From: Pseudomonas graminis
GTDB lineage: Bacteria > Pseudomonadota > Gammaproteobacteria > Pseudomonadales > Pseudomonadaceae
Assembly: GCF_002093745.1 (NCBI RefSeq)
Contig: NZ_MTSB01000004.1
Location: forward strand, 310,001-374,000
Direction: 5' to 3'
Length of the DNA: 64,000 nucleotides
Shown here: one piece after another, positions 8,915-17,952 of the stretch
Position numbering within the stretch: position 1 is the stretch's first letter
How the letters are laid out: the number at the start of each line of letters is the position of its first letter
Program-made: the position numbers and the translations under genes
Notes under the pieces: model-generated
The model's database searches: none
Seen by the model: only the letters and a program-made list of their open reading frames with translations
What the model was told of the DNA's origin: nothing

Positions 8915-10198
8915 TTACGCGTCAGGAGCAACCTTGGCGGGCGGCTCGCTGTTTTCGTAGATCAGTAACGGCTTGGACGTGCCATCGATCACGCTCTCAT
9001 CGATCACCACCTTGCTCACATCGCTTTGCGACGGGATCTCGTACATGGTGTCGAGCAGGACGCCTTCGAGGATGGAGCGCAGGCCACGGGCACCGGTCTT
9101 GCGCTCAAGCGCGCGACGGGCGACCGATTTCAGCGCGTCGGTGCGGAACTCGAGGTCCACACCTTCCATTTCGAACAGCTTGGCGTACTGCTTGGTCAGC
9201 GCATTCTTTGGCTCGGTGAGGATCTGGATAAGCGCAGCTTCATCCAGTTCGTCCAGCGTTGCCAGCACCGGCAGACGGCCCACGAATTCCGGGATCAGAC
9301 CGAACTTGACCAGATCGTCAGGCTCGACTTCACGCAGGGACTCGCCAACCTTCTTACCCTCTTCCTTGCTGCGAACTTCGGCGTTGAAGCCAATGCCGCC
9401 ACGGGTGGAACGGTTCTGAATAACCTTTTCCAGGCCCGAGAAGGCGCCACCGCAAATGAAGAGGATATTGCGCGTGTCCACTTGCAGGAATTCCTGCTGT
9501 GGATGCTTGCGTCCGCCCTGGGGAGGCACGGAGGCCACGGTGCCCTCGATCAGCTTCAGCAGGGCTTGTTGCACGCCTTCGCCGGACACGTCACGAGTGA
9601 TCGAAGGGTTGTCGGATTTGCGCGAAATCTTGTCGATTTCATCGATGTAGACAATGCCCATCTGGGCCTTCTCGACATCGTAATCACATTTCTGCAACAG
9701 CTTCTGGATAATGTTTTCGACGTCCTCACCCACATAACCAGCTTCGGTCAGGGTGGTGGCGTCAGCAATGGTGAACGGCACATTGAGCAGGCGAGCCAGT
9801 GTTTCGGCCAACAGCGTCTTGCCAGAGCCCGTAGGGCCGATCAGCAGGATGTTGCTCTTGCCCAGCTCGACATCGTCGTTCTTCTTGTCACGCTGGTTCA
9901 GGCGCTTGTAGTGGTTGTACACCGCTACTGCGAGAACCTTTTTGGCACGTTCCTGACCGATTACATACTGGTCAAGGATGCCGCTGATTTCTTTAGGCGA
10001 AGGCAATTTATGCGCGCTGCTTTCGGCCTGTGCTTCCTGCACCTCCTCGCGGATGATGTCATTGCACAGGTCGACGCACTCGTCGCAAATAAAGACCGAG
10101 GGGCCGGCAATCAATTTGCGCACTTCATGCTGGCTTTTGCCACAGAAGGAGCAATAGAGCAATTTGCCGTTGTCCTCGCCGTTGCGGGTGTCAGTCAT
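8915..10198 (-). CDS. clpX: ClpXP protease ATP-binding unfoldase subunit ClpX
   Basis: ClpX is a 427-residue AAA+ unfoldase that feeds substrates, including SsrA-tagged proteins, to ClpP. The N-terminal zinc-binding domain has two CxxC pairs (CSFC near residue 16 and CDEC near 38). Walker A is [15 protein letters not shown], Walker B is VYIDEIDKI, and the ClpP-docking loop IGF lies in [10 protein letters not shown]. The sensor/arginine region KTGARGLRS is near the C-terminus. Length is standard. It is transcribed after clpP with a 106-bp gap, so it could be co-transcribed or have its own promoter. Confidence 0.97.
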   Translation of the reverse strand: MTDTRNGEDNGKLLYCSFCGKSQHEVRKLIAGPSVFICDECVDLCNDIIREEVQEAQAESSAHKLPSPKEISGILDQYVIGQERAKKVLAVAVYNHYKRLNQRDKKNDDVELGKSNILLIGPTGSGKTLLAETLARLLNVPFTIADATTLTEAGYVGEDVENIIQKLLQKCDYDVEKAQMGIVYIDEIDKISRKSDNPSITRDVSGEGVQQALLKLIEGTVASVPPQGGRKHPQQEFLQVDTRNILFICGGAFSGLEKVIQNRSTRGGIGFNAEVRSKEEGKKVGESLREVEPDDLVKFGLIPEFVGRLPVLATLDELDEAALIQILTEPKNALTKQYAKLFEMEGVDLEFRTDALKSVARRALERKTGARGLRSILEGVLLDTMYEIPSQSDVSKVVIDESVIDGTSKPLLIYENSEPPAKVAPDA

Positions 10199-10304
10199 TC
10201 GATCGATCCAATCCGGTAGGCTTGCAACACAAGATGAAGGCTATTGCGGGCTTTTTCAAGCCCACAGGCGGTCGGTTGTCCCGACCCCCTACATTTTGAG
10301 CCGC

Positions 10305-10946
10305 TTAGGCAGGCATTTGACGCTTGTTGATCACGGAGTCGATCAGGCCGTATTCAGCCGCACGCTCTGCGCTCATGAAGTTGTCACGCTCGGTGTCGCG
10401 CTCGATGGTTTCGAGGCTCTGGCCGGTGTGATGCGCCAACAATGAGTTGAGGCGATGACGAATGTGCAGGATTTCCTTGGCATGGATGTCGATATCCGAC
10501 GCCTGACCCTGGAAACCGCCCAACGGCTGGTGAATCATCATCCGCGAGTTTGGCAGGCAATGACGTTTGCCTTCTGCACCGCCGGCCAGCAGGAATGCAC
10601 CCATGCTGCAGGCCTGACCGATACAGATGGTCGAAACGTCAGGCTTGATGAACTGCATGGTGTCGTAGATCGACATGCCTGCAGTCACCGAACCGCCCGG
10701 CGAGTTGATGTAGAGATGGATATCCTTGTCCGGGTTTTCCGCTTCAAGGAAAAGCAGTTGCGCCGCGATAAGGTTGGCCATGTAGTCCTCTACCGGACCA
10801 ACCATAAAGATGACTCGCTCCTTGAGAAGGCGCGAATAGATGTCATAGGCGCGTTCGCCACGGGCGGACTGCTCGATAACCATCGGGACCAGGCCGCCAG
10901 CGGCCTGGATGTCAGAGTTCTGCTGAATATAAGAATTGCGGGACAT
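10305..10946 (-). CDS. clpP: ClpP protease proteolytic subunit
   Basis: ClpP is the 14-subunit serine peptidase that associates with ClpX or ClpA. The catalytic Ser is in [14 protein letters not shown], the His in MMIHQPLGG, and the Asp lies in the [11 protein letters not shown] stretch. I take ATG 10946 (MSRNSYIQQ, 213 residues) because pseudomonad ClpP proteins begin MSRN. An ATG three codons upstream (10955, MQDM) is also possible, and neither has ideal spacing from GGGAG. The N-terminal pro-sequence is normally processed. The gene follows tig after 91 bp and precedes clpX, the standard tig-clpP-clpX order. Confidence 0.96.
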
Positions 10947-10985
10947 GTCCTGCATTCACTCCCAAATAGTCGAGTCTTGAATACG

Positions 10986-11013
10986 CACAAGCCAGCGCGA
11001 AGGCTGGCTTGTG
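10986..11013. other. Intergenic hairpin between tig and clpP
   Basis: An 11-bp perfect stem (CACAAGCCAGC, loop GCGAAG, GCTGGCTTGTG) lies in the short tig-clpP gap. On the minus strand there is no following T-run, so it is not a clear terminator. It could be a processing or stability element separating tig and clpP messages. Confidence 0.55.
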
Positions 11014-11037
11014 GGTGTTTTCGCACGAAAAGAGAAA

Positions 11038-12348
11038 TCAGTCGGCTTTTGGAGCTTCCACCGGCTTGACAGCTTCTTCGTAGGAGACCGATTTGTCGGT
11101 CACGCTAGCTTTCTGCAAAACAGTATCTACAACTTGCTCTTCAAGCACAACAGAACGTACTTCGTTCATTTGCTGTTCGTTCTTGTAGTACCAGGCCACG
11201 ACCTGCTCTGGCTCCTGGTAAGCGGAAGCCATTTCCTGAATCATTTCGCGAACACGGGCGTCATCAGGCTTGAGGTCGAACTGCTTGACCACCTCGGCAA
11301 CGATCAGGCCCAGCTCGACGCGGCGCTTGGCCTGCTCTTCGAACAGCTCGGCCGGCAACTGGTCAGGCTTGATGTTGCCACCAAACTGCTGAACAGCCTG
11401 AACGCGCAGACGGTTGACTTCGTTTTCCAGCAGCGCTTTAGGCACTTCGATCGGGTTGGCGGCCAGCAGACCGTCCATGACCTGGTTCTTGACCTTGGAT
11501 TTGATCGCCTGACGCAGCTCGCGCTCCATGTTCTTGCGAACTTCGGTGCGGAAGCCGTCGATACCGGTTTCCTTGATGCCGAACTGCTTGAAGAACTCTT
11601 CGTTCAGCTCAGGCAGCTTTGGCTCGGAAACGGTGTTGACCGTCACGGTGAACTCGGCAGCCTTGCCGGCCAGCTCGAGGTTCTGATAGTCCTCTGGGAA
11701 GGTCACGTTCAGTACGCGCTCTTCGCCAGCCTTGGCACCCACCAGACCGTCTTCAAAACCAGGGATCATGCGACCGGAACCCAGCACCAGCTGGGTAGCG
11801 GTGGCAGAACCGCCAGCGAACACTTCGCCGTCGACCTTGCCCACAAAATCGATGTTCAGCTGATCTTCGTTCTGAGCAGCACGATCAACCACTTCAAAAC
11901 GGACGTTCTGCTTGCGCAGCACTTCCAGCATGTTGTCCAGATCACTGTCAGCCACGTCGGCAGACAGACGCTCTACCGCGATGGTGTCGAAACCGGCAAC
12001 GGTGAATTCCGGGAATACTTCAAACGTAGCCACGTATTCCAGGTCTTTGCCTTTTTCGAACGATTTTGGCTCTACAGCAGGAGCGCCAGCCGGGTTCAGC
12101 TTCTGCTCAACCACAGCTTCGTAAAAAGTAGCCTGAATCAGATCGCCCAGTGCTTCCTGGCGCGCGCCGTCCTCGTAACGCTGACGGATCACGCTCATTG
12201 GCACCTTGCCAGGGCGGAAGCCCGGGATCTTGGCTTTGCGTGCGGTCTGCTGCAGACGCTTGTTGACTTCAGTCTCGATGCGTTCGGCAGGCACGCCAAT
12301 GGTCATGCGGCGCTCAAGAGCGGAAGTATTTTCAACAGAAACTTGCAT
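11038..12348 (-). CDS. tig: Trigger factor
   Basis: The 436-residue ribosome-associated chaperone binds nascent chains at the exit tunnel and has prolyl-isomerase activity. Start ATG 12348 ([15 protein letters not shown]) has GAGGAAT 5-6 bp upstream; an in-frame upstream ATG has no such site. Order: ribosome-binding domain with [10 protein letters not shown] (about 44-53), an FKBP-type PPIase domain (about 160-250, including GMRKNGS-like region [15 protein letters not shown] and GAKAGEER), then the helical C-terminal chaperone arms. It is the first gene of the tig-clpP-clpX group. Confidence 0.96.
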   Translation of the reverse strand: MQVSVENTSALERRMTIGVPAERIETEVNKRLQQTARKAKIPGFRPGKVPMSVIRQRYEDGARQEALGDLIQATFYEAVVEQKLNPAGAPAVEPKSFEKGKDLEYVATFEVFPEFTVAGFDTIAVERLSADVADSDLDNMLEVLRKQNVRFEVVDRAAQNEDQLNIDFVGKVDGEVFAGGSATATQLVLGSGRMIPGFEDGLVGAKAGEERVLNVTFPEDYQNLELAGKAAEFTVTVNTVSEPKLPELNEEFFKQFGIKETGIDGFRTEVRKNMERELRQAIKSKVKNQVMDGLLAANPIEVPKALLENEVNRLRVQAVQQFGGNIKPDQLPAELFEEQAKRRVELGLIVAEVVKQFDLKPDDARVREMIQEMASAYQEPEQVVAWYYKNEQQMNEVRSVVLEEQVVDTVLQKASVTDKSVSYEEAVKPVEAPKAD

Positions 12349-12411
12349 GGATATTCCTCGTTGCACAGACGTTAGCCGGCCGTTTCCGACCCCAGAATCA
12401 AGGGCATGCAT

Positions 12412-13570
12412 TCTAGTGGGTCAAACTCAAGAAGTCACCCTACTGAAAAAGGGCGGGTTAAGAAGAAGGAATCGGCCTACAGCCGGAGGAGAAAGAAATA
12501 CACCTCGCACCACCGGCGACGTCTCTGGCACGGCTTCTATATAAGGAAGCATCTGCACCTGACAATGACCAATTCCTTCTGTGCTGCACGCCCCAGTCGA
12601 CCGACGGTGGATAACCACCGGACCATCGAGACGGTAAACGAATACGTTGAAACAAAAAAACCGCTCAAGGCGGCTTTTTTCTTGCAGCTGAAGCGTTTTC
12701 ACTCAAGCCACCTGTGTTCGGGCAGCCGGACAATTCGAGCATCAACCCGATGCCTGAGGCACGAACCGCCACCTTCAATGCATCAAATCAATAACCTTTT
12801 TGCGGTACTGACTCAATGCACAAGGCCGCTTCCAGACTGATTCAACCCGGCGCGCATCGTACACAACGTAGCCATGACACGCCACCCATTGCAAGCAATT
12901 GATCAGACTGAAAATTCCCCCTCAGGCAAGCACTGACACTGACTCCCGACAGGCGCAGGCGTCGGAAATAAATTGAAAACCGGATTTAGAAACCGTCGCC
13001 TGCCGACAGTGCCGGATGTCAAACTCGCTTCAAACGTTCTGATATTTCAAAAAGCCGTGCTGTCAACCATTGCAAAGCAACTTCAAGCGCAGAAAACAGA
13101 AAGACCTGAGACGCCTTGGGACCACCTGCCCCCAAAACATTACCGGTCGAAAAACAAAAAAAGCGTCATGCCTGTGTCAGCGTAGCGAGACGGCAACGAA
13201 GACTTTCTTTCACCCAGTCAAGACACTTTAATTTCAGAAATGCAAGACAGCGCGCGACCTCCAAAACCAGCCACCATGAAGAGAAACCATAGCCAATGCC
13301 CTCAACAGCCCTCATTGCCATAGCCTCCGCTCACCACCTCAACGACAGCATTTTCCGACAGAAAGCCTGGACCTCTCCGCCCTGCTACACCCTTGTACTG
13401 CACGGCCAACCTCTCCATAATCCGACCGCTGAATTTGCCGCTCCAACAGCAGGAGCGGAAGCTGCGACGACGATGGATCACACCATTTTCGCGCTGCACC
13501 AATGCGTTGCTGAGCCGTTGAAATATTCAAAAATCAAGCCCCCACAACAGTGACGCCACCAGGAAAAATC
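12412..13570. other. 1.16-kb stretch with no convincing protein gene
   Basis: Open frames here are short, lack ribosome sites and do not show the codon bias of the neighbours, so I call none. The region is richer in A and T than the surrounding core genes. It holds one clear bidirectional terminator (12653-12681), which implies at least one small transcript on one strand, and a GGTGG/CCACC hairpin near 12606-12620. The tig promoter should lie at its left edge. It is a likely variable segment between the tig block and the tRNA-folD block. Confidence 0.5.
12651..12684. terminator. Orphan bidirectional terminator
   Basis: CCGC-CTCAA-GGCGG with A7 before and T6 after (AAAAAAACCGCTCAAGG then CGGCTTTTTT) forms a compact hairpin with U-tracts in both directions. 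No recognised gene ends here, so it may terminate an unannotated small RNA. Confidence 0.65.
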
Positions 13571-14050
13571 ATGTACAAAATGATTGCTGCAATGAGTGTT
13601 CTCGCTATAGCTTCAGCAACCATGACGGGATGCAATGAAAAAGAAGGAAGTAAAGAAAGCGCAGCCAGTATAAAAACCACTCACTACTCGTCAGACAAAT
13701 GCGCCATCGACTCCATTGGTGGAAAGACAGGGGCGACTGTTTATATAGCTAAAGGCGTGGTCAAATTCAACGGATGGGCAATCGATAGCGCCCATCAGGA
13801 TGCGCCAAAAGAAATCAGGCTTCGCCTGACAGGCTATAAGGGTGTCCCTGTGACATTCAAGGACCCCGACATCGTTGATCGCCCAGACCTGATAAAAGCA
13901 TTCGGCAATGAAAAATTCCTGAAATCAGGCTTTTCATTCACGGCAGATCTATCCTCACTGGAGTCCGGCGGCTACAGCGTGGTCACTGAGATCCCGGGCG
14001 ATAACTCATCCCTTTTGTGCCAATCCAAGGTTTTACTTGTTATCGAATAA
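13571..14050 (+). CDS. Hypothetical lipoprotein
   Basis: A 159-residue product whose function I do not recognise. ATG 13571 is chosen because AGGAAAA lies 6 bp upstream and it opens a lipoprotein signal (MYKMIAAMSVLAIASATMTGC) with lipobox Cys21. Asn at +2 does not signal inner-membrane retention, so an outer-membrane anchor is likely. The mature part is about 138 residues, with one Cys after the linker (DKCAIDSIGG) and one near the C-terminus (SSLLCQSK) that could form a disulfide. The body looks like a small beta-rich domain (FNGWAIDSA, RLRLTGYKG). Codon use is more A/T-rich than in neighbours, in a gap beside tRNA genes, which suggests acquired or variable DNA. It stands alone. Confidence 0.75.
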   Translation: MYKMIAAMSVLAIASATMTGCNEKEGSKESAASIKTTHYSSDKCAIDSIGGKTGATVYIAKGVVKFNGWAIDSAHQDAPKEIRLRLTGYKGVPVTFKDPDIVDRPDLIKAFGNEKFLKSGFSFTADLSSLESGGYSVVTEIPGDNSSLLCQSKVLLVIE

Positions 14051-14171
14051 GCATGTACCCTCAGCAGGACGCGGTGACAAGCGCTCTGCTATCACACAGG
14101 ACTTGGCACCACTGACACGCCAAGCCAGTACGGCTTACTAACCGGTGAAACGGTTGCGAAACTCGACGCAA

Positions 14172-14202
14172 CAAAAAGCCCGCACTAGGCGGGCTCTTTT
14201 TG
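14172..14202. terminator. Bidirectional terminator: tRNA operon (-) and lipoprotein gene (+)
   Basis: AGCCCGC (14177-14183) pairs with GCGGGCT (14189-14195), with A5 before and T5 after. It lies 40 nt past tRNA-Leu on the minus strand and 120 bp past the lipoprotein gene on the plus strand. Confidence 0.85.
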
Positions 14203-14240
14203 CTTTCACTGCTCTCAGTAGAGACCGGTGAAATATATCT

Positions 14241-14325
14241 TGGTGCGGACGGAGAGACTCGAACTCTCACACCTTGCGGCGCTGGAACCTAAATCCAGTG
14301 TGTCTACCAATTCCACCACATCCGC
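14241..14325 (-). tRNA. tRNA-Leu (anticodon TAG)
   Basis: The 85-nt class II tRNA has acceptor GCGGATG/CGTCCGC, anticodon stem CTGGA with loop containing TAG, a long variable arm, T-arm GAGAGTTCGAGTCTCTC and an encoded CCA. It is last in the minus-strand Arg-His-Leu operon. Confidence 0.97.
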
Positions 14326-14346
14326 ATTTCAAACGTTTAAAGCAAA

Positions 14347-14371
14347 GGCGCCAGACTATGAATCTGGCGCC
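14347..14371. other. Hairpin between tRNA-His and tRNA-Leu
   Basis: A perfect 9-bp stem GGCGCCAGA/TCTGGCGCC with a 7-nt loop lies between the two tRNAs. On the minus strand it is followed by TTTGCTTT, so it may attenuate or guide processing of the polycistronic tRNA transcript. Confidence 0.6.
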
Positions 14372-14382
14372 CTTCTCGAATA

Positions 14383-14458
14383 TGGGGTGGACGATGGGGT
14401 TCGAACCCACGACCGCAGGAGTCACAATCCTGTGCTCTACCAACTGAGCTACGCCCAC
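14383..14458 (-). tRNA. tRNA-His (anticodon GTG)
   Basis: The 76-nt tRNA has anticodon loop TTGTGAC, D-arm AGCTCAGTTGGTAGAGC, T-arm GTGGGTTCGAACCCCA and an encoded CCA. A G precedes position 1 and can pair with C73, the identity feature of tRNA-His. Confidence 0.97.
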
Positions 14459-14509
14459 CATATTGCATGTGACGGTGAAACTTACTTGCTGTGCCAAAGC
14501 TGCCTTGAA

Positions 14510-14586
14510 TGGCGCACCCGGCAGGACTCGAACCTGCGACCATCCGCTTAGAAGGCGGATGCTCTATCCAGCTGAGCTACGGGCAC
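14510..14586 (-). tRNA. tRNA-Arg (anticodon TCT)
   Basis: The 77-nt tRNA has acceptor GTGCCCG/CGGGTGC, anticodon loop CTTCTAA (TCT), D-arm AGCTCAGCTGGATAGAGC, T-arm GCAGGTTCGAGTCCTGC and an encoded CCA. It reads the rare AGA/AGG codons. It is first in the operon. Confidence 0.97.
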
Positions 14587-14719
14587 TTATATAATTTGTA
14601 TTCTTGCGATAACAAACTAAAAGGCTTTCAATCACACCGAGCTGATTTGCAACTCTGCCTGACCTAATCAACCAGTGCTAGCTTAACCAGTGCTGGACTC
14701 TGCCCGGCAAGTGCGACGA

Positions 14720-14748
14720 ATCTTATAGATGGCCCCTGGGGTCGTCAA
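14720..14748 (-). promoter_or_regulatory. Promoter of the tRNA Arg-His-Leu operon
   Basis: On the minus strand TTGACG (14743-14748) and TAAGAT (14720-14725) are separated by 17 bp, about 130 nt before tRNA-Arg. Both boxes are near consensus, as expected for a stable-RNA promoter. Confidence 0.65.
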
Positions 14749-14757
14749 CCTTTTTTT

Positions 14758-14794
14758 TGAAAAAATTCAGCTAGATAAAGGAGTTAGCTGAATC
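14758..14794 (-). terminator. Terminator-like hairpin upstream of the tRNA promoter
   Basis: TTCAGCTA (14766-14773) pairs with TAGCTGAA (14785-14792); on the minus strand it is followed by TTTTTTC. It would stop antisense transcripts leaving folD before they reach the tRNA operon. It also lies in the folD upstream region. Confidence 0.5.
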
Positions 14795-14879
14795 TGCAGC
14801 GCATGCGCCTTTGCCCTCGCGCCATGTCATGCGAGAATGCGCGCTCATTTTATTTCCTCTCGATGGTTAATCACGCGTC

Positions 14880-15734
14880 ATGACTGCAAAACTAATCGAC
14901 GGCAAGGCGATCGCCGCCAGCCTGCGCCAGCAGATCGCCAAACGTGTCGCCGAACGTAGCCAGCAAGGTCTGCGCACGCCGGGCCTCGCGGTGATTCTGG
15001 TGGGCAGCGATCCTGCCTCCCAGGTCTATGTCTCTCACAAGCGCAAAGACTGCGAAGAAGTCGGCTTTATCTCCCAGGCCTATGATTTGCCTGCCGAGAC
15101 CACTCAGGTGGCGCTGACGGATCTGATCGACCGTCTCAACGAAGACGCCGCTGTCGACGGTATCCTGCTGCAGCTGCCTTTACCTGCGCACCTGGACGCC
15201 TCGCTGCTGCTGGAACGCATCCGCCCGGACAAGGACGTGGACGGCTTCCACCCTTATAACGTCGGCCGCCTGGCTCAGCGCATTCCGTTGCTTCGTCCCT
15301 GTACGCCAAAAGGCATCATTGCCTTGCTGGAAAGCACCGGTGTCGACCTGTACGGCCTGGATGCTGTGGTGGTTGGCGCGTCGAACATCGTCGGACGCCC
15401 GATGGCGATGGAGCTGTTGCTCGCTGGCTGCACCGTCACCGTCACTCACCGCTTCACCAAAGATCTGGCAGGCCATGTGAGCCGTGCCGATCTGGTGGTG
15501 GTTGCCGCTGGCAAGCCCGGCCTGGTCAAGGGCGAATGGATCAAACCCGGCGCCATCGTGATCGACGTCGGCATCAACCGTCAGGATGATGGCAAGCTGG
15601 TAGGCGATGTGGTCTACGACACTGCCCTGCCTCGTGCCGGCTGGATCACACCCGTTCCAGGCGGCGTAGGCCCGATGACCCGCGCGTGCCTGCTGGAAAA
15701 CACGCTGTACGCAGCAGAAACCCTGCACGATTGA
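14880..15734 (+). CDS. folD: Bifunctional methylenetetrahydrofolate dehydrogenase / methenyltetrahydrofolate cyclohydrolase FolD
   Basis: The 284-residue FolD interconverts 5,10-methylene-THF and 10-formyl-THF with NADP in one-carbon metabolism. Family motifs visible: the catalytic-lysine region [14 protein letters not shown] (about residues 51-64), [23 protein letters not shown], the nucleotide-binding [15 protein letters not shown] and the C-terminal [18 protein letters not shown]. No strong ribosome site precedes the ATG (GGTTAATCACGCGTC), so it may be weakly translated. Another start is unlikely because the N-terminus matches the family. It faces away from the tRNA operon and ends at a clear terminator. 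Confidence 0.96.
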   Translation: MTAKLIDGKAIAASLRQQIAKRVAERSQQGLRTPGLAVILVGSDPASQVYVSHKRKDCEEVGFISQAYDLPAETTQVALTDLIDRLNEDAAVDGILLQLPLPAHLDASLLLERIRPDKDVDGFHPYNVGRLAQRIPLLRPCTPKGIIALLESTGVDLYGLDAVVVGASNIVGRPMAMELLLAGCTVTVTHRFTKDLAGHVSRADLVVVAAGKPGLVKGEWIKPGAIVIDVGINRQDDGKLVGDVVYDTALPRAGWITPVPGGVGPMTRACLLENTLYAAETLHD

Positions 15735-15763
15735 TCATCGCGACCCCATAAATGCGCCCCAAT

Positions 15764-15796
15764 AAAAAACGGCACCTCAAGGGTGCCGTTTTTTTA
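15764..15796. terminator. Bidirectional terminator between folD and glpV
   Basis: AACGGCACC (15768-15776) pairs with GGTGCCGTT (15782-15790), flanked by A6 and T7. It lies between the converging folD (+) and glycerol transporter operon (-). Confidence 0.9.
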
Positions 15797-15809
15797 TCTC
15801 GACAAAACC

Positions 15810-17582
15810 TTACTTCTTGCCAGCCTCCCAGCTTTTCAGCAGGTCAGCGTAGGCAATGGTTTCACCCTTCGGCTTCTCGTTGGCCAGCTTGCGTTGCGGC
15901 GCCAGGAATTTGCCACCGCTCTCTTCAGCTTTTTTGTACCAGGCTTCCGCCGTGGTTTCCGGGTTCATCTTCGGCGCACACTTGCTGGCTTCCTGAACCT
16001 TGGAACGCTCGATGCGCGTCATGATTGCATCCTGATCCTTGGCCAGACCGTCCAGCGCCTGCTGCGCCGTCTTCTCACCGGTGACCGCCTCGGCAACATG
16101 GCTCCACCACAACTGCGCCAGCTTCGGATAGTCAGGCACGTTGGTACCGGTAGGTGACCATTGCACGCGAGCCGGGCTGCGATAGAACTCCACCAGACCA
16201 CCGAGTTTAGGTGCCAGTGCGGTCATCTCTTTGGAGTTGATGTCCGACTCGCGAATCGGTGTCAGGCCAACGATGGTTTTCTTCAGCGAAACGCTTTTCG
16301 AGGTCACGAATTGCGCATACAGCCAGGCCGCCAGACGTTTTTTCTCGTCGGAAGATTTCAGGAAAGTCCACGAACCCACGTCCTGATAACCGAGCTTCAT
16401 GCCTTCTTTCCAGTATGGCCCTTTGGGCGACGGTGCCATGCGCCATTTCGGCGTGCCGTCAGCGTTCATGACCGGCAGACCTGGCTTGGTCATGTCGGCG
16501 GTGAACGCGGTGTACCAGAAAATCTGCTGCGCAACGTTACCCTGCGAAGGCACCGGACCGGACTCGGAGAAGGTCATGCCTGCCGCCTCTGGCGGTGCAT
16601 AGGCCTTCAGCCAGTCAATGTATTTCTGGGTGGCAAAGACCGCCGCCGGGCCGTTGGTGTCGCCGCCGCGGGTGATGCTGGAACCGACCGGATGGCAGTC
16701 CTCGACACGGATGCCCCACTCGTCCACCGGCAGGCCATTAGGCAGGCCCTTGTCGCCACTGCCCGCCATCGAGAACCAGGCATCGGTGAAACGCCAGCCC
16801 AGTGACGGGTCTTTTTTGCCGTAGTCCATGTGACCGAAGACTTTCTTGCCGTCGATCTCCTTGACGTCTTCACTGAAGAACTTGGCAATGTCTTCATAAG
16901 CCGACCAGTTGACCGGAACGCCCAGCTCGTAGCCGTATTTGTCTTTGAACTTCTTTTTCAGGTCAGGACGTTCGAACCAGTCGGCACGGAACCAGTACAG
17001 GTTGGCGAACTGCTGATCGGGCAATTGATAGAGCTTGCCGTCGGGCGCGGTGGTGAACGAGGTGCCAATGAAGTCTTTCAGGTCCAGCGTAGGCGAAGTG
17101 ACTTTGCTGCCTTCCGGACTGGCCATCAGGTCGGTCAGAGAAAGCGCCTTGCCGTAGCGGAAGTGCGTACCGATCAGGTCCGAATCGTTCACCCAGCCGT
17201 CGTAAATGCTTTTATCCGACTGCATGGCGGTTTGCAGCTTCTCGATGACATCACCCTCCTGCAGCAGGTCGTGAGTGACCTTGATGCCGGTGATCTCAGT
17301 GAACGCCTTGGCCAGGGTTTTCGATTCATATTCGTGAGTGGTCAGGGTTTCCGACACCACCTTGATGTCCATGCCACGGAACGGTTCGGCGGCCTTGATG
17401 AACCACTCCAGCTCTTTCAACTGCTCGGCATCGGAAAGCGTGCTCGGCTTGAACTCGCTGGCCGCCCACTTCTTCGCCGCGTCCTCGTATTGATCCGCCC
17501 ATGCCGACACACTCAACCCGCTGAGCATGATCATGGTTGCCAGCGTCACGCTATGTTGCAGCTTGTTTTTCTTATTGAACAT
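15810..17582 (-). CDS. glpV: ABC transporter substrate-binding protein, GlpV-like (glycerol)
   Basis: A 590-residue periplasmic binding protein of the extracellular sugar-binding class. The start is ATG 17582 (MFNKKNKLQHS): GGAG lies 6 bp upstream, whereas the ATG two codons earlier abuts the ribosome site. A Sec signal peptide runs to about residue 30 (SGLSVSAWADQ). At about 560 mature residues it is longer than maltose-type binding proteins, as expected for the GlpV family. It is the last gene of a glpSTPQUV-order operon, the layout described for the Rhizobium leguminosarum glycerol importer. Glycerol as substrate is inferred from this layout; another polyol cannot be excluded. Confidence 0.85.
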   Translation of the reverse strand: MFNKKNKLQHSVTLATMIMLSGLSVSAWADQYEDAAKKWAASEFKPSTLSDAEQLKELEWFIKAAEPFRGMDIKVVSETLTTHEYESKTLAKAFTEITGIKVTHDLLQEGDVIEKLQTAMQSDKSIYDGWVNDSDLIGTHFRYGKALSLTDLMASPEGSKVTSPTLDLKDFIGTSFTTAPDGKLYQLPDQQFANLYWFRADWFERPDLKKKFKDKYGYELGVPVNWSAYEDIAKFFSEDVKEIDGKKVFGHMDYGKKDPSLGWRFTDAWFSMAGSGDKGLPNGLPVDEWGIRVEDCHPVGSSITRGGDTNGPAAVFATQKYIDWLKAYAPPEAAGMTFSESGPVPSQGNVAQQIFWYTAFTADMTKPGLPVMNADGTPKWRMAPSPKGPYWKEGMKLGYQDVGSWTFLKSSDEKKRLAAWLYAQFVTSKSVSLKKTIVGLTPIRESDINSKEMTALAPKLGGLVEFYRSPARVQWSPTGTNVPDYPKLAQLWWSHVAEAVTGEKTAQQALDGLAKDQDAIMTRIERSKVQEASKCAPKMNPETTAEAWYKKAEESGGKFLAPQRKLANEKPKGETIAYADLLKSWEAGKK

Positions 17583-17667
17583 AGTCATCTCCAATGTTGC
17601 TTTTATGTAGTCCCGCTTTTCGAATACTGCCGACCGGATCACCCCGGCAATCGCGCCCGGCCGCTCG

Positions 17668-17940
17668 CTAACCCCAACGCATCACCACCAACAGCCACAC
17701 CAGGGAAATCCCTGAAGCGATCCAGATACTCCAGTCAGTCGCGCCGATCACCAGCAAATGCAGGTAGGCGCTTCCCAGAAGCCCAATGAACAAACGGTCG
17801 CCACGCGTTGTGGCAATCGGTAGAAAACCTCTGCGCTCAATGCTCGCCGAGCGCAATTCCCACACGGTCATACCCACCAGTAACAACCCGATACTGATGA
17901 AAAAAGCTGCAGTCGGCAGTGTCCAGGACATCCACTCCAT
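17668..17940 (-). CDS. glpU: Small membrane protein GlpU-like (DUF2160)
   Basis: A 90-residue protein with at least two and probably three hydrophobic helices (about 8-27, 46-67, 70-88), the middle one preceded by RGDRLFIGLLGSAYLHL. It has the size and place of the DUF2160 proteins found between the permease and binding-protein genes of glycerol ABC operons. Its biochemical role is not established; an accessory membrane subunit is the reasonable guess. It lies 12 bp after glpQ and 85 bp before glpV. Confidence 0.82.
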   Translation of the reverse strand: MEWMSWTLPTAAFFISIGLLLVGMTVWELRSASIERRGFLPIATTRGDRLFIGLLGSAYLHLLVIGATDWSIWIASGISLVWLLVVMRWG

Positions 17941-17952
17941 TTTCTCGACTCC

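Noticed and set aside
12973..13553. Open frames of 70-85 codons upstream of the lipoprotein gene
   Set aside because: No ribosome sites, no signal of codon bias and no recognisable domain; left as non-coding.
14287..14320. GGAACC...CCAC pattern resembling a type III secretion hrp box
   Set aside because: It lies inside tRNA-Leu on the complementary strand with wrong spacing; it is a coincidence of tRNA sequence.
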